Below the pieces are notes generated by a model that was not told where the DNA came from, did no database searches, and saw only the letters and a program-made list of their open reading frames with translations. A stretch of DNA of 64,000 bases from Lactococcus petauri (GTDB lineage: Bacteria; Bacillota; Bacilli; Lactobacillales; Streptococcaceae), in assembly GCF_002154895.1 (NCBI RefSeq), contig NZ_MUIZ01000001.1:124001-188000 (forward strand), in the 5' to 3' direction. Shown here one piece after another: positions 8,820 to 19,266 of the stretch. The stretch's first letter is position 1, and each line of letters begins with the position of its first letter. Position numbers and translations under genes: made by a program.

Positions 8820-9401
8820 TTATTCTGCTAATGATTTTAATTTTGAATTTTTAAAGACATCAATAGTATAAATTTTATTGAGGACTTTACATAAACCAAA
8901 TGCAAGGTTGAAATCGACAAAGCTATGAACAATTCCACCGAAGAAGACAAGCATAAGCAAGCTATTTAAGGCTTGAGGGTTAAGATCTGCAAAACCAATA
9001 CGATAAAAGGCTAAAACAACCAAGGCCTCCAATCCTGCGTGGAAAACTCCCAAAATCAGGTTAAAAACTTGTAGTTTAACTTTTTTGTCAACTAAATCTG
9101 GATTCTTCTTCAAGAACCAAGCACCAGCAGTCATTACTACAATATGAGTTGCTGCTCGCATCCAGATAAGGGGAACTGGGACACTAATAAAGAAACCAAG
9201 TGTGGTCCCAACAGCTACAAGCGCTGCTAAATAAGGGCTAAAGAACATAGCGGCCATAACTGGCACGTGTGAAGCAAGAGTAAATGATGCGGGGCCAATT
9301 ACGATTTTTGCCGGCATAATCATCGGAATTAAAATCCCTAAAGCCGTAAGAAGAGCACCAATCACCAAGTTCCTGATTCTTTTTCTACTATCAGAGTTCA
9401 C
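8820..9401 (-). CDS. ECF transporter S component, probably niacin (NiaX-like)
   Basis: 193 residues with six hydrophobic stretches, the size and topology of vitamin-specific S components of energy-coupling-factor importers. The N-terminal ALLTALGILIP helix carries the small-residue face used to dock the EcfT subunit, and GPASFTLASHVPVMAAMFFSP resembles the niacin S component NiaX of lactic bacteria; another vitamin is possible. EcfA/EcfT genes are not in the window, as usual for group II systems. The start is GTG at 9401. A TAAAAT box lies about 40 bp upstream; no riboswitch fold was recognised there. Confidence 0.75.
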   Translation of the reverse strand: MNSDSRKRIRNLVIGALLTALGILIPMIMPAKIVIGPASFTLASHVPVMAAMFFSPYLAALVAVGTTLGFFISVPVPLIWMRAATHIVVMTAGAWFLKKNPDLVDKKVKLQVFNLILGVFHAGLEALVVLAFYRIGFADLNPQALNSLLMLVFFGGIVHSFVDFNLAFGLCKVLNKIYTIDVFKNSKLKSLAE

Positions 9402-9537
9402 TTTTATAATACCAACCTTTCTATGTTCACTATTTTACAATATTTCCCAGCGAATAAAATTACAATTTAGTTACATTTCCTGTTTTTTTACGTATATTAG
9501 GGAAGAGTTCAGTTTTCTATACACTTTAAAAGAAAAA

Positions 9538-9557
9538 AGTCTGAATAAATTCAGACT
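9538..9557 (-). terminator. Terminator of the marR-MFS-DUF4811 operon
   Basis: Perfect AGTCTGAAT/ATTCAGACT inverted repeat followed on the minus strand by T6. It lies just behind the DUF4811 stop codon. Confidence 0.85.
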
Positions 9558-9563
9558 CTCTTG

Positions 9564-10280
9564 TTATTCTTTAAGGCCTAGGCGTTCTTTAATCTGCTTA
9601 ACTTGCAGTTTTGTGAATTCCTCTGGGCTGTTCTTTTGTAGTTCCATCATTGCTTTTGCTTGCGCAGGATTTGCTTTCAGTGCTGCTTCTTGCTGAGCTT
9701 GCATCGCTGGTACTTCTTGTTGAAGTTTTTTAGCTTCATCTTGGGTCAAGACGAGCCACGTATCCTTAGGCACGTAAGCACGCGCGTGTTGAGAAACAAG
9801 CTTTCCTTCTTCTCCGCCAATACCGAAAAGGAACTTCATAAAGTTGTCTTTAAATTTCCATTTGACTGTTGTTGTAACAACTTTGGCTTCAGACTCAGAC
9901 GTCAGCTTGTAGTCTGCCGTTTTTTTCAAAGTTTCAACCATATGTTTTTGATCCGGTTGGAAATGAACTTCAGGCTCCTTATCTTCTTTGTTTGTACGGT
10001 AGACTAAAGCATAATTATTAGTATCTTGACCGATTTCTGCTTTTAAAAGCATCCCAAAGGCAGCATTAGTATCTCCTGCTGTGTAAATTTTCTTCGTTTC
10101 AGTAGAAGTTACTTTCTCCATACCCCAGTTATCTTTAATGTGTATTGTCAAAGCCATAACTGATGCTGTGAGTAGGACTAATGATAAACCACCAACAAGA
10201 CCACGCCAAAATATTTTATCAATGTGGATAAAGCCGTAGAAGGTTAAAAGTGTAAATAAAACAATAAGTATGATAATCAT
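9564..10280 (-). CDS. DUF4811-type membrane protein of MDR efflux operon
   Basis: 238 residues: two membrane helices within the first 48 residues, then a soluble, presumably extracellular domain of about 170 residues ending in a Gln/Ala/Lys-rich helical tail (EVPAMQAQQEAALKANPAQA). It matches the DUF4811 family, regularly found next to EmrB-type MFS pumps in lactic bacteria. Its start overlaps the MFS stop at 10280, so it is translationally coupled and likely an accessory subunit of the pump; this role is inferred. Confidence 0.8.
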   Translation of the reverse strand: MIIILIVLFTLLTFYGFIHIDKIFWRGLVGGLSLVLLTASVMALTIHIKDNWGMEKVTSTETKKIYTAGDTNAAFGMLLKAEIGQDTNNYALVYRTNKEDKEPEVHFQPDQKHMVETLKKTADYKLTSESEAKVVTTTVKWKFKDNFMKFLFGIGGEEGKLVSQHARAYVPKDTWLVLTQDEAKKLQQEVPAMQAQQEAALKANPAQAKAMMELQKNSPEEFTKLQVKQIKERLGLKE

Positions 10281-11806
10281 TATTTCTCACCTCCTACTTC
10301 TTTTTTGTTTTTAACAATATGCCCTTGAAGGAAAAATGAAAGCACGAGCCCAAGGATAGCAAAGGCTAACCCTATAGCGAAAGAGGCGTGATAGCCTTTA
10401 AGCATGGCATCTAACATATCTCCTGCAAAAGCAAGTGGGTTGGACTCTTTCAAGCTTGCTGCAGGTTGTGAATTGGTAATAATATTTTGCGTAACAGAGC
10501 TTAAGAGCGCCACAACAACAGCTGAAGCAACTTGACGTGCTGTACTATTTGCTGCAGTACCATGTGCTGATTGTTCGCGTGGTAAAGCGTTCATGGCTGA
10601 TGCAGTTAAAGGCATCATTACCATCGCAATACCAAACATACGCAAACCATAGAGCACAGTAATAAAGTGTTCTGGTGTTGTTGTTGTCAAAAACATAAAT
10701 GGAATTGTACCAATGGCCAAAATGGTAAAACCAACACGGGCCAAGCGTTTCGCACCTACTTTATCATAAGCAGCACCCGCAAGTGGACTCACAATCCCCA
10801 TCATCAAGGCACCAGGTAAGAGTGTCAAACCTGAACTCAATGGTGAAAGACCGTGGACTTGTTGCATATACAAAGGCAACATCATCTCAACACCCATCAT
10901 AGCCATCATTGAAAGTGCCATAACAACGGTTGTCAAAGCAAATTGTTTATTTTTAAATACGGAAACATTTAAGAATGGTGTTTCCATATGCAATTGACGA
11001 CGGACAAAGAGAGCAATGATTGCTACCCCCGCAACGATAGGTAGGATAACCGTTTGAAGATCACCCCAGCCATCGCTAGCTACATTTGTAAAACCCCATA
11101 AAAAGAGCCCAAAACCAAGAACTGATTCGACTAATGACATAAAATCTAGCTTCATGTCACGATTAGGCACAATGTCACGCATAAAAATAAGCATCAATAC
11201 CCAACAAATGGCAATAACAACCATTGGAATCAAGAAGATTGTACGCCATGATTGTTCCAGAGTGAATCCTAAAATGACATGATCTTTATCTAGAATCCAT
11301 CCTGCATAAGTAGGGCCAATTGCTGGTGCAAGACCTATAACAAGTCCCATAGCACCCATAACAGCACCCATTTGTTTTGGTGAGAACATATTGACCATAA
11401 CAACCTGCATCAAGGGCATCGAAATACCAACGGCAATAGCTTGCATGATACGAGCTCCTAAAAAGACGCTCCATGTCGAAGTCGGTGCCGAATAGGCGAC
11501 AAACATTCCAGCCAATAAAATTGCATAAGAAATCAAATACAACCAGCGTGTTGGGAATTTTGTTGTTAAATAGGCCGATACAGGGATCATAATTCCGTTT
11601 GCCAACAAGAACCATGTTGTGGCTTGTTGCCCCGTAGCTAAAGAGATATTAAAATCATTCATCAATGTGGGCATTGCTGTACCCAATGAGGTTTGCATGA
11701 GCATCCCTCCAAAAGTAGCAATCAAAATAAGTGCAAGAACAATCCCTCGATTAAATGGTTTCCCATGAATATCGAGTGGCTGATCTTTTGTTAATTCTTC
11801 AGTCAT
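10280..11806 (-). CDS. MDR-family MFS transporter (DHA2/EmrB-like, LmrB-like)
   Basis: 508 residues with about 14 membrane spans. Antiporter motif C region (MGLVIGLAPAIGPTYAGWIL) and helix 4 LGARIMQAIAVGISMPLMQV mark a DHA2 drug:H+ antiporter. It extrudes hydrophobic drugs or bacteriocin-like toxins in related species; the actual substrate is unknown. The start ATG overlaps the marR stop by 4 bp, and the gene overlaps the DUF4811 start, so the three are a single translational unit under MarR control. Confidence 0.92.
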   Translation of the reverse strand: MTEELTKDQPLDIHGKPFNRGIVLALILIATFGGMLMQTSLGTAMPTLMNDFNISLATGQQATTWFLLANGIMIPVSAYLTTKFPTRWLYLISYAILLAGMFVAYSAPTSTWSVFLGARIMQAIAVGISMPLMQVVMVNMFSPKQMGAVMGAMGLVIGLAPAIGPTYAGWILDKDHVILGFTLEQSWRTIFLIPMVVIAICWVLMLIFMRDIVPNRDMKLDFMSLVESVLGFGLFLWGFTNVASDGWGDLQTVILPIVAGVAIIALFVRRQLHMETPFLNVSVFKNKQFALTTVVMALSMMAMMGVEMMLPLYMQQVHGLSPLSSGLTLLPGALMMGIVSPLAGAAYDKVGAKRLARVGFTILAIGTIPFMFLTTTTPEHFITVLYGLRMFGIAMVMMPLTASAMNALPREQSAHGTAANSTARQVASAVVVALLSSVTQNIITNSQPAASLKESNPLAFAGDMLDAMLKGYHASFAIGLAFAILGLVLSFFLQGHIVKNKKEVGGEK

Positions 11807-12252
11807 ACTTTTTCGTTTTCCTCCTCAAATATTTCCATTGCTAAATCAAAAAATAGTTGGACATTTTCGACAAAACTTTTGGTGCGTTCTTCGCCCATTC
11901 GTTCAAGGATTTTCACAATACGGCTCACTGCTTCTTTTCTTGATTGCTCCGCTTCTTCACGACCTTTAGCCGTGATAGCCACTAAAATTTTACGACGGTC
12001 CGTACGAGAAATTTCACGTGTAACAAGTCCTTTCTCCTCAAGATTATTGAGAATTGTTGCTACTCGCGCTGTACTCATATTGGTTTGCTTCGCAATGTCA
12101 CTAGGTAAAATTGGTGAGCCAGTATTTTTATAGAGGCCAACCAAAACGAGTTTTTCACCATGCGCATACTTACTAAAACGGCTCATAACTTCAGTTTTAC
12201 TGCGACTCTTCACACAAGATAAAAAAGTTTCTGCTGCTTGATTGTAATCCAT
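11803..12252 (-). CDS. MarR-family repressor of the efflux operon
   Basis: 149 residues from the ATG at 12252. It has a winged helix (LPSDIAKQTNMSTARVATIL, then EEKGLVTREISRTDRRKILV with the DxR wing) typical of MarR proteins. I chose the third possible start (MDYNQ): AGGA lies 9 bp before it, while the upstream GTG at 12270 and ATG at 12261 lack a ribosome site. The gene overlaps the MFS start. A consensus promoter with a palindrome directly after the -10 box lies upstream, so it most likely represses its own operon and is relieved by a pump substrate. Confidence 0.9.
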   Translation of the reverse strand: MDYNQAAETFLSCVKSRSKTEVMSRFSKYAHGEKLVLVGLYKNTGSPILPSDIAKQTNMSTARVATILNNLEEKGLVTREISRTDRRKILVAITAKGREEAEQSRKEAVSRIVKILERMGEERTKSFVENVQLFFDLAMEIFEEENEKV

Positions 12253-12280
12253 ATCTTCCATTCCTAACACTATTAATTAT

Positions 12281-12323
12281 CTAACACTGTTAGTATTATA
12301 TTCTCTTTATTATCAATTGTCAA
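12281..12323 (-). promoter_or_regulatory. Consensus promoter and MarR operator
   Basis: On the minus strand TTGACA (12318-12323), 17 bp, TATAAT (12295-12300), then the palindrome CTAACAGTGTTAG (12281-12293) touching the -10 and covering the start point. A second partial copy (TAATAGTGTTAG, 12264-12275) follows. A perfect promoter under a palindrome fits strong expression when MarR is released. Confidence 0.85.
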
Positions 12324-12737
12324 AAATTTACTACGATAAAGAAAGCTTAATCCCTCAAGGTTATCCCTCTTTTTTATTTGGGAATATTAGTGAAAAAGTT
12401 TTCATATAAAAAGAGACCTCCTAATAGTGGTCTACTTTAATGGCCATTTTTTTCGATAATACTAGTACAGAGCAAGGAGATAAAAAATAGTTTTTGAAAA
12501 TCTCCAACTCTTTTTATGGAATATATGTATTATAAGTCTTGTATCTTAAGGTAAACTGAATAAAAAAGGTTAAATTTTAGCTTTGCGATATGCAGTTTAG
12601 GCACAAAAAATCATAATCATTAAAAAAAACATTGTGAACTGGAGGAGACTTATTGATATTTTAAACATAGTTTTTTTAAACGTTGATTTTTATTGGTGTT
12701 TCCATAAAATAAGGATTTAATTTCTTCGGTTTTATGA
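12324..12737. other. AT-rich intergenic stretch, no gene recognised
   Basis: About 410 bp between the divergent marR promoter and the next gene. No ORF with a ribosome site, no tRNA or riboswitch fold seen. A weak 5-bp hairpin (AGACC/GGTCT, 12414-12433) followed by T5 on the minus strand could be a remnant terminator. Confidence 0.5.
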
Positions 12738-12743
12738 TAAAAT
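12738..12743 (+). promoter_or_regulatory. Extended -10 of the orphan membrane protein gene
   Basis: TGA-TAAAAT about 45 bp before the ATG at 12788; -35 not clear. Confidence 0.45.
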
Positions 12744-12787
12744 ATAAATATTGGAAAATTTTAATTTTACAGGAGTGAATAAGAAAA

Positions 12788-14314
12788 ATGGGGATGCAAC
12801 ACATAGATAGCGGAATAAAAAGAATACTTTTCTTCTTATTATTTTTACTTTCGTTTTATTGGCTTTTTTGGTCTGTAAGGTATATTTTTTCGGATGTTCT
12901 TCCAAGTATAAGTCACACATTCTTTTTATCACTACTTGTTTTGGGAATTGTTTCGGGAATCATCTTTTATAAATCTCTAAAACCCTTGGTTATCAAGATC
13001 TTCAAACTCCTTTATACTTATCGTTATTTTGTTATCGGAATACTTTTCATAGGTCAGATTGTGATATCTGTATTTGCCCAATGCCTTCCCAACGGAGATG
13101 CTTCTATTCTATATAAGGTAGCAACCGCTCCACCAACACACAGTGGTTCATCCATTAGGTACTTCTCCTTATTTCCGAATAACTTTCTCATTTTTATCAC
13201 CTTTAAAATCTTGAACGGCATTGTTACAGCCCCGCACCTTATTTTAACCGTGTCAATTTTAAATGCTCTACTTATTGATGGCGGTATTTTATTGCTGACT
13301 GGTCTGGCTGATCATCTGAAGGGGGAAAAATTAGCTCGAATTGTCTTTTTAGAAAGCCTATTTCTATTTGGGTTACAACCACATTTTTTATCTTTCTATA
13401 GCGATCCAGCTACCTTCTTCCTAATGGCTCTGCTGTGTTATTTAGTGATTATAAATTTAGATAAAGCTGGGATTTTTAGATGGTTTGCTATTGGCCTTCT
13501 TTTTAGTATTGCCTACAAAATTAGAGTACCCATTTTTATTTACCTTATCGCCTTAATCCTCCTGATTATCTATAGGATGATTTTCGACAAGAAACAAGTG
13601 AACCTTAAGCGCCTGTTCATTCGGAGCTTACTCCTTCTTTTAGGGATGCTCACAATGACTTTCGCTATTAATTTTTATGCGGAAAATCAAAAGTTTGTAG
13701 AATATGATGGAAAATACACTATGAGTCCCTGGTTTTTTGTAGACTTAGGCTTGACTGCTACAGGAGCAGATCATGCAGCAGTCAGTCAGGATGTTAAGTT
13801 TTTGGACGCTAAGGGTCAATTTAAACCAAGATCTGAACTGGAACCTCAACTTAAAGAGGATGTTAAAAAAAGGTTCTCGCGATTTAGTACTTTGGGTCTT
13901 ATCAAACACCAAAGTACTAAATTTAAAATTTTTACACAAGATGGTAGTCTAGGTTGGACTGCAGAAAATGTTTTAAAAGAACAAAATATTGTTAAAACCA
14001 AATTTACAAACTCTAAATTTGGTCAAAAGATAAGATCAGTAATCTATGTTGGAAATCCTCACTATGGTAATTACTCCCTATACCTTCAAATCGCTTGGTC
14101 TATAATAATTTTGGGATTGGTTGCTTATTTTAAAAAATTTAGGCAGACCTCTAATTTTGAATTCTACCTGCAGATTGTATTATTTGGGGTTATTCTATAC
14201 TTATCAATATTCGAAGCTGGTAGAAGTCGCTACTTAATACAATTCCTTCCAGCGATTATTATGTTATCATCAATTGGATACTTAAATTATTTTAACAATC
14301 GTCAAAACAAATAA
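12788..14314 (+). CDS. Polytopic membrane protein, possible GT-C glycosyltransferase
   Basis: 508 residues with about 10-12 membrane spans and a C-terminal soluble stretch (about 295-425) before two last helices. The first outer loop after helix 3 (CLPNGDASILYK) has an acidic residue where GT-C/PMT-like glycosyltransferases carry their catalytic Asp, and the overall layout fits that fold, but I recognise no diagnostic motif. Start ATG is 10 nt behind AGGAG. Codons are AT-rich compared with flanking genes. It stands alone between marR and gyrB, in opposite direction to both. Role in cell-surface glycan assembly is a guess. Confidence 0.6.
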   Translation: MGMQHIDSGIKRILFFLLFLLSFYWLFWSVRYIFSDVLPSISHTFFLSLLVLGIVSGIIFYKSLKPLVIKIFKLLYTYRYFVIGILFIGQIVISVFAQCLPNGDASILYKVATAPPTHSGSSIRYFSLFPNNFLIFITFKILNGIVTAPHLILTVSILNALLIDGGILLLTGLADHLKGEKLARIVFLESLFLFGLQPHFLSFYSDPATFFLMALLCYLVIINLDKAGIFRWFAIGLLFSIAYKIRVPIFIYLIALILLIIYRMIFDKKQVNLKRLFIRSLLLLLGMLTMTFAINFYAENQKFVEYDGKYTMSPWFFVDLGLTATGADHAAVSQDVKFLDAKGQFKPRSELEPQLKEDVKKRFSRFSTLGLIKHQSTKFKIFTQDGSLGWTAENVLKEQNIVKTKFTNSKFGQKIRSVIYVGNPHYGNYSLYLQIAWSIIILGLVAYFKKFRQTSNFEFYLQIVLFGVILYLSIFEAGRSRYLIQFLPAIIMLSSIGYLNYFNNRQNK

Positions 14315-14325
14315 AATCAAAAAAA

Positions 14326-14351
14326 AGCTCTCAGTTTTATAGCTGAGAGCT
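14326..14351. terminator. Bidirectional terminator between the orphan gene and gyrB
   Basis: Nine-bp perfect stem AGCTCTCAG/CTGAGAGCT flanked by A6 and T6, so it can end both the plus-strand membrane gene and the minus-strand gyrB. Confidence 0.92.
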
Positions 14352-14361
14352 TTTTTAATTA

Positions 14362-16377
<2,016 letters not shown>

Positions 16378-16431
16378 TTACTATATACTGCGAGCCATAA
16401 AACCTTTTACTCCATCTTAATAATTTCAGAA

Positions 16432-16456
16432 AAAAAGCAACTTTTCGCTGCTTTTT
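16432..16456. terminator. Terminator after the TIGR02206 gene
   Basis: AAAAAGCA/TGCTTTTT inverted repeat with T6 on both strands; 26 bp behind the stop at 16482. Stem is AT-rich, so moderate strength. Confidence 0.6.
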
Positions 16457-16481
16457 TGTTTAATATATTTCGTCTTTTTTC

Positions 16482-17216
16482 TTAATTCATCCGAACTTTC
16501 GGTGATTTTTTCCATGACCAAGGAAGATAAATAACAAGCCAAAACATCAATACAATAAAAATTAAACCTAAGATATAATAAGAACCGAACACATTATAGA
16601 TGGGTTCAAGTGGACTTCCCGGAACTGGTGTCCTTAGGAAGAAAAAGTTTTGATTCCAAACTTGATTGAGGACTGCACAAATTGGCACAACAATCGCCAA
16701 AAAGGTAGCAGAGCGCCAGAGTTCACGCCATTGAGGAACAAAATCGCCTGCAATCAGACGCATTAAAACATACGAGATAAGTAAGCAATGAATCAAAAAG
16801 CTCTGCCATACAAAGACATTAACAAAATCATTGGTTACCCAGTTCGGTGTCACAAGTGCAAAAATTGCTCCAGGTAAAGTTAAGCTATACAAGAGCTCAC
16901 GACTGGTTTTATTTGAACGCATTGCATCAAAAACAATAATGAATATGCCAAGTCCACACAGCTGCAAAGGCAAGTCTGCGTACAAAAATTGATGAGTCAT
17001 CACTAAAATGATATCTCTAATGATTTCGAGCAACAAGGTAAACGAGGCAACGAGTAGACGTAACAGTTTACGTCTCTCGTCATTTGCGCGCAGATAAATA
17101 CGAATCAAGCCAAAACTGAGCAGTGCTAGAACAGCAAGGGCAAAAAAGTGATTGGCACTAAAAAGGCCAAAGCCTGGCCCAACTGCTTTTTCATTCGATA
17201 TAAGAAAAGTATTCAT
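16482..17216 (-). CDS. TIGR02206-family (YwaF-like) membrane protein
   Basis: 244 residues with about seven membrane helices and short loops. The pattern (FFALAVLALLSFGLIRIYLR, MTHQFLYADLPLQLCG, then a P-W-rich C-terminal LVIYLPWSWKKSP) corresponds to the uncharacterised TIGR02206/YwaF family. The DLPLQLCG motif in the third helix is its hallmark. The gene follows the HAD phosphatase by 11 bp and has no obvious ribosome site of its own, suggesting coupled expression. Function unknown. Confidence 0.8.
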   Translation of the reverse strand: MNTFLISNEKAVGPGFGLFSANHFFALAVLALLSFGLIRIYLRANDERRKLLRLLVASFTLLLEIIRDIILVMTHQFLYADLPLQLCGLGIFIIVFDAMRSNKTSRELLYSLTLPGAIFALVTPNWVTNDFVNVFVWQSFLIHCLLISYVLMRLIAGDFVPQWRELWRSATFLAIVVPICAVLNQVWNQNFFFLRTPVPGSPLEPIYNVFGSYYILGLIFIVLMFWLVIYLPWSWKKSPKVRMN

Positions 17217-17227
17217 TGTGGTTCAGT

Positions 17228-17827
17228 TTACTCCATAATGTCTGATAATTTTTTGATGCTTCGCGTTGCTTGGGGATACTCCTGCAGGCTATCAAAGAAA
17301 ATAGTCGCAATACCCGCTGCACGACCGGCTTCAATGTCCAAAGGACGGTCACCAATCATCACCGTCTTCTTGGGGTCTAAATTATATTTTTGTACTAAAT
17401 ATTTTATTGAATCTGGTGCTGGTTTACGTGGGAAACCATTATCAGCAGTAACAACTTCAGTAAAATACTGAGAAATATGGGCTGCCTCAAGAATGTCCAG
17501 TACTTGCTTATCTCTATGAGAAATCATAAAGTTTTTGCAGTTCTGGCTCACGATAGTATGCAAAAGATCAACAGCACCTTCAAACAAAATTGGCTTGTCC
17601 AAAGCTTCTGCTTCTAGTTTCCGATATGTTTCAAGAAACTGCGGTATATGACTCGCGTATTGGTCCACAGCATGTGCTGTAGAAACTTTGAGTGCTGCAT
17701 AGACATCGTCATGCAAAACTACTCGTTCTTCCTTTTGCCAAAGTGCTGCAGCAAAAGCATGACTAGAATTTTCGTAATTATTAAGTAAAGTGCCACCTAA
17801 ATCCCAGATATAGTTTTCGTAGTTCAT
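17228..17827 (-). CDS. HAD-superfamily hydrolase (phosphatase-like)
   Basis: 199 residues. HAD motif I is modified: WDLGGTLL (residues 9-16) has the nucleophile Asp but a Gly where the acid/base Asp normally stands (DxD), so phosphatase activity may be weak or altered. Motif II (MISHRD), motif III Lys (RKPAPDSI) and motif IV (MIGDRPLDIEAG) are intact, with a helical cap between. This gene sits next to gyrB in streptococci too. A -10 box lies 6 bp before the ATG and no ribosome site is visible: a likely leaderless transcript. Confidence 0.88.
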   Translation of the reverse strand: MNYENYIWDLGGTLLNNYENSSHAFAAALWQKEERVVLHDDVYAALKVSTAHAVDQYASHIPQFLETYRKLEAEALDKPILFEGAVDLLHTIVSQNCKNFMISHRDKQVLDILEAAHISQYFTEVVTADNGFPRKPAPDSIKYLVQKYNLDPKKTVMIGDRPLDIEAGRAAGIATIFFDSLQEYPQATRSIKKLSDIME

Positions 17828-17833
17828 TTGATA

Positions 17834-17839
17834 ATTATA
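17834..17839 (-). promoter_or_regulatory. Extended -10 giving a leaderless HAD transcript
   Basis: TGA-TATAAT on the minus strand, then 6 bp and the ATG. The predicted start point (17827) is the A of the start codon. Confidence 0.65.
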
Positions 17840-17880
17840 TCACAGCCTAGGGCTGGCTTTCTGTTTTAAACTTATACTTC

Positions 17881-18864
17881 TTATTTTCTAAGTAAAGGCT
17901 GTGTGCTACATCTAAATGAACCGCCCAAGCTTCGGGATATTTTAAAATCAAGGTATTCTGGACGGATACCTCGTGCTTCAAGAGCTTCACCAATGTATTT
18001 AAATTCAGAATCTAGTATATATACCTCGTCATTTATTGGTAGACCATTTATTGCTAGCTTTGCAATATCTTCAAAAGGAACATTTATTCTATCCCAATTT
18101 TTAAGCTGTTCAGGTATACCCGTTAGAAAGGCTTCTTCACAGATAATCATTAGACCATCTCTAACTAGACTTAGAGCGCAATCAAGATGCAAAACATCAT
18201 GATGAAGTTTAACCTCAATCACCTGATAGCCCCAATGTGCTAAATAAGCTTTAAGCCATAAATAGCCGTTATGATTGCTCGCTTTACCTGAATTTCCTAC
18301 AAATACTGTTTTTCCTAAAACGAGGATATCGCCACCTTCTAAGAAAGGTCCCCTCTCATCCGTTTCTCCTTGTGAAGTATCTGCCATTGGAAGAGAAACG
18401 TAAAAAGCATCGCTAGAATAGGCTTGTTCAGTGAGTAAGTTTCTTACGGGTAAAACCTCGTTGCGGCGATGGAAAAAGCGCATAGACCCTTCAATCAAAG
18501 AGTCACCAATCGTAAAGAACGGGTCACGTACAAAAAAGTTTGCAGCACCATAGACTTTTCCTTGTTCTTTCTCATAATCCGTGAGAAGACGTGGTCGCAA
18601 AACTTCAATATCATATTTTTCTAACAAAGCTTGTAGATTAGTACGCTCTGCTTCCCATTTTCTTTGTCTTTCAGGAAATACTTCTGCATAATTTTTTCCA
18701 CTGGTGTCTTTATTATTAAACATATCAAGAACATCATCTTCAAGGAAGGAGCCATCATCATTGGTATGTTCTTCGTGAGGTAAGATAAATTCCGATTGTG
18801 TTAAAACTACACGTCTCAGTGGTGCAAACTCACTTGTAACACCTATCTCATTTGCATTGCTCAT
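17881..18864 (-). CDS. Amidinotransferase/dimethylargininase-fold enzyme
   Basis: 327 residues of the guanidino-group-modifying superfamily (amidinotransferases, arginine deiminase, DDAH, agmatine deiminase). Visible catalytic set: Asp114 in FVRDPFF, Glu176/Asp179 in FLEGGDIL, His226 in LHLDCAL and Cys319 in FRCSTQPLL. All key positions are intact, so it should act on an arginine-like compound by a covalent thiouronium intermediate; the substrate cannot be told (arginine, methylarginine or citrulline-forming). Not linked to an arc operon here. AAGGAGGG before the ATG is a strong ribosome site. Confidence 0.82.
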   Translation of the reverse strand: MSNANEIGVTSEFAPLRRVVLTQSEFILPHEEHTNDDGSFLEDDVLDMFNNKDTSGKNYAEVFPERQRKWEAERTNLQALLEKYDIEVLRPRLLTDYEKEQGKVYGAANFFVRDPFFTIGDSLIEGSMRFFHRRNEVLPVRNLLTEQAYSSDAFYVSLPMADTSQGETDERGPFLEGGDILVLGKTVFVGNSGKASNHNGYLWLKAYLAHWGYQVIEVKLHHDVLHLDCALSLVRDGLMIICEEAFLTGIPEQLKNWDRINVPFEDIAKLAINGLPINDEVYILDSEFKYIGEALEARGIRPEYLDFKISRSLGGSFRCSTQPLLRK

Positions 18865-18908
18865 TTTTATTTCCCTCCTTAAAAACTAAATTGTTAACTA
18901 ATTCTTAT

Positions 18909-18914
18909 ATTATA
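18909..18914 (-). promoter_or_regulatory. Extended -10 of the amidinotransferase gene
   Basis: TGT-TATAAT on the minus strand about 45 bp before the ATG. Confidence 0.6.
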
Positions 18915-18933
18915 ACATTTTGTGATTTTAAAA

Positions 18934-18955
18934 AGTCCTCACATTGGTGAGGACT
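18934..18955 (-). terminator. Strong hairpin-plus-T terminator with no annotated gene upstream
   Basis: Perfect 9-bp stem AGTCCTCAC/GTGAGGACT with a 4-nt loop, followed on the minus strand by T5. A TATAAT box (minus strand, 18994-18999) lies about 50 bp upstream, so it may end a short leader or small RNA of about 55-60 nt. Confidence 0.75.
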
Positions 18956-19266
18956 AAAGATGTTACAAAAAGAGTATTATTTGGAATAGTTATATTATAC
19001 ATTCGTCTTCTTAACCAAGACTAAAAAAGACTGCTTTTTTAATGAATTAATATCTTTTTTTCTAGATTTGTCTGAATTTTTATATATTTACTATAATATA
19101 ATAGTAATTTTGACCTTAAACAAGGTTTAATTAAGTTTTAAATGTAATAATAATAGTTACAACACTGATAAATATAGGCTCCTTTTAAAGCAATTACAAA
19201 GATACGAAATTATTTATTCAAAGCTTTAAGGATATCCTAGAAATAACGAACTGTTAAGGAGAACTT
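18956..19266. other. AT-rich divergent intergenic region
   Basis: About 310 bp without a gene. It contains the -10-like box at 18994-18999 (minus), several TATAAT-like runs around 19080-19100, a short inverted repeat ACCTTAAACAAGGT near 19111-19124 and AGGATATCCT near 19229-19238 before yitT. No tRNA or recognised riboswitch. Confidence 0.5.

Noticed and set aside
12732-12932. Minus-strand ORF at the start of the orphan membrane protein gene
   Set aside because: Overlaps the promoter and N-terminal coding sequence of the plus-strand gene with better start and length.
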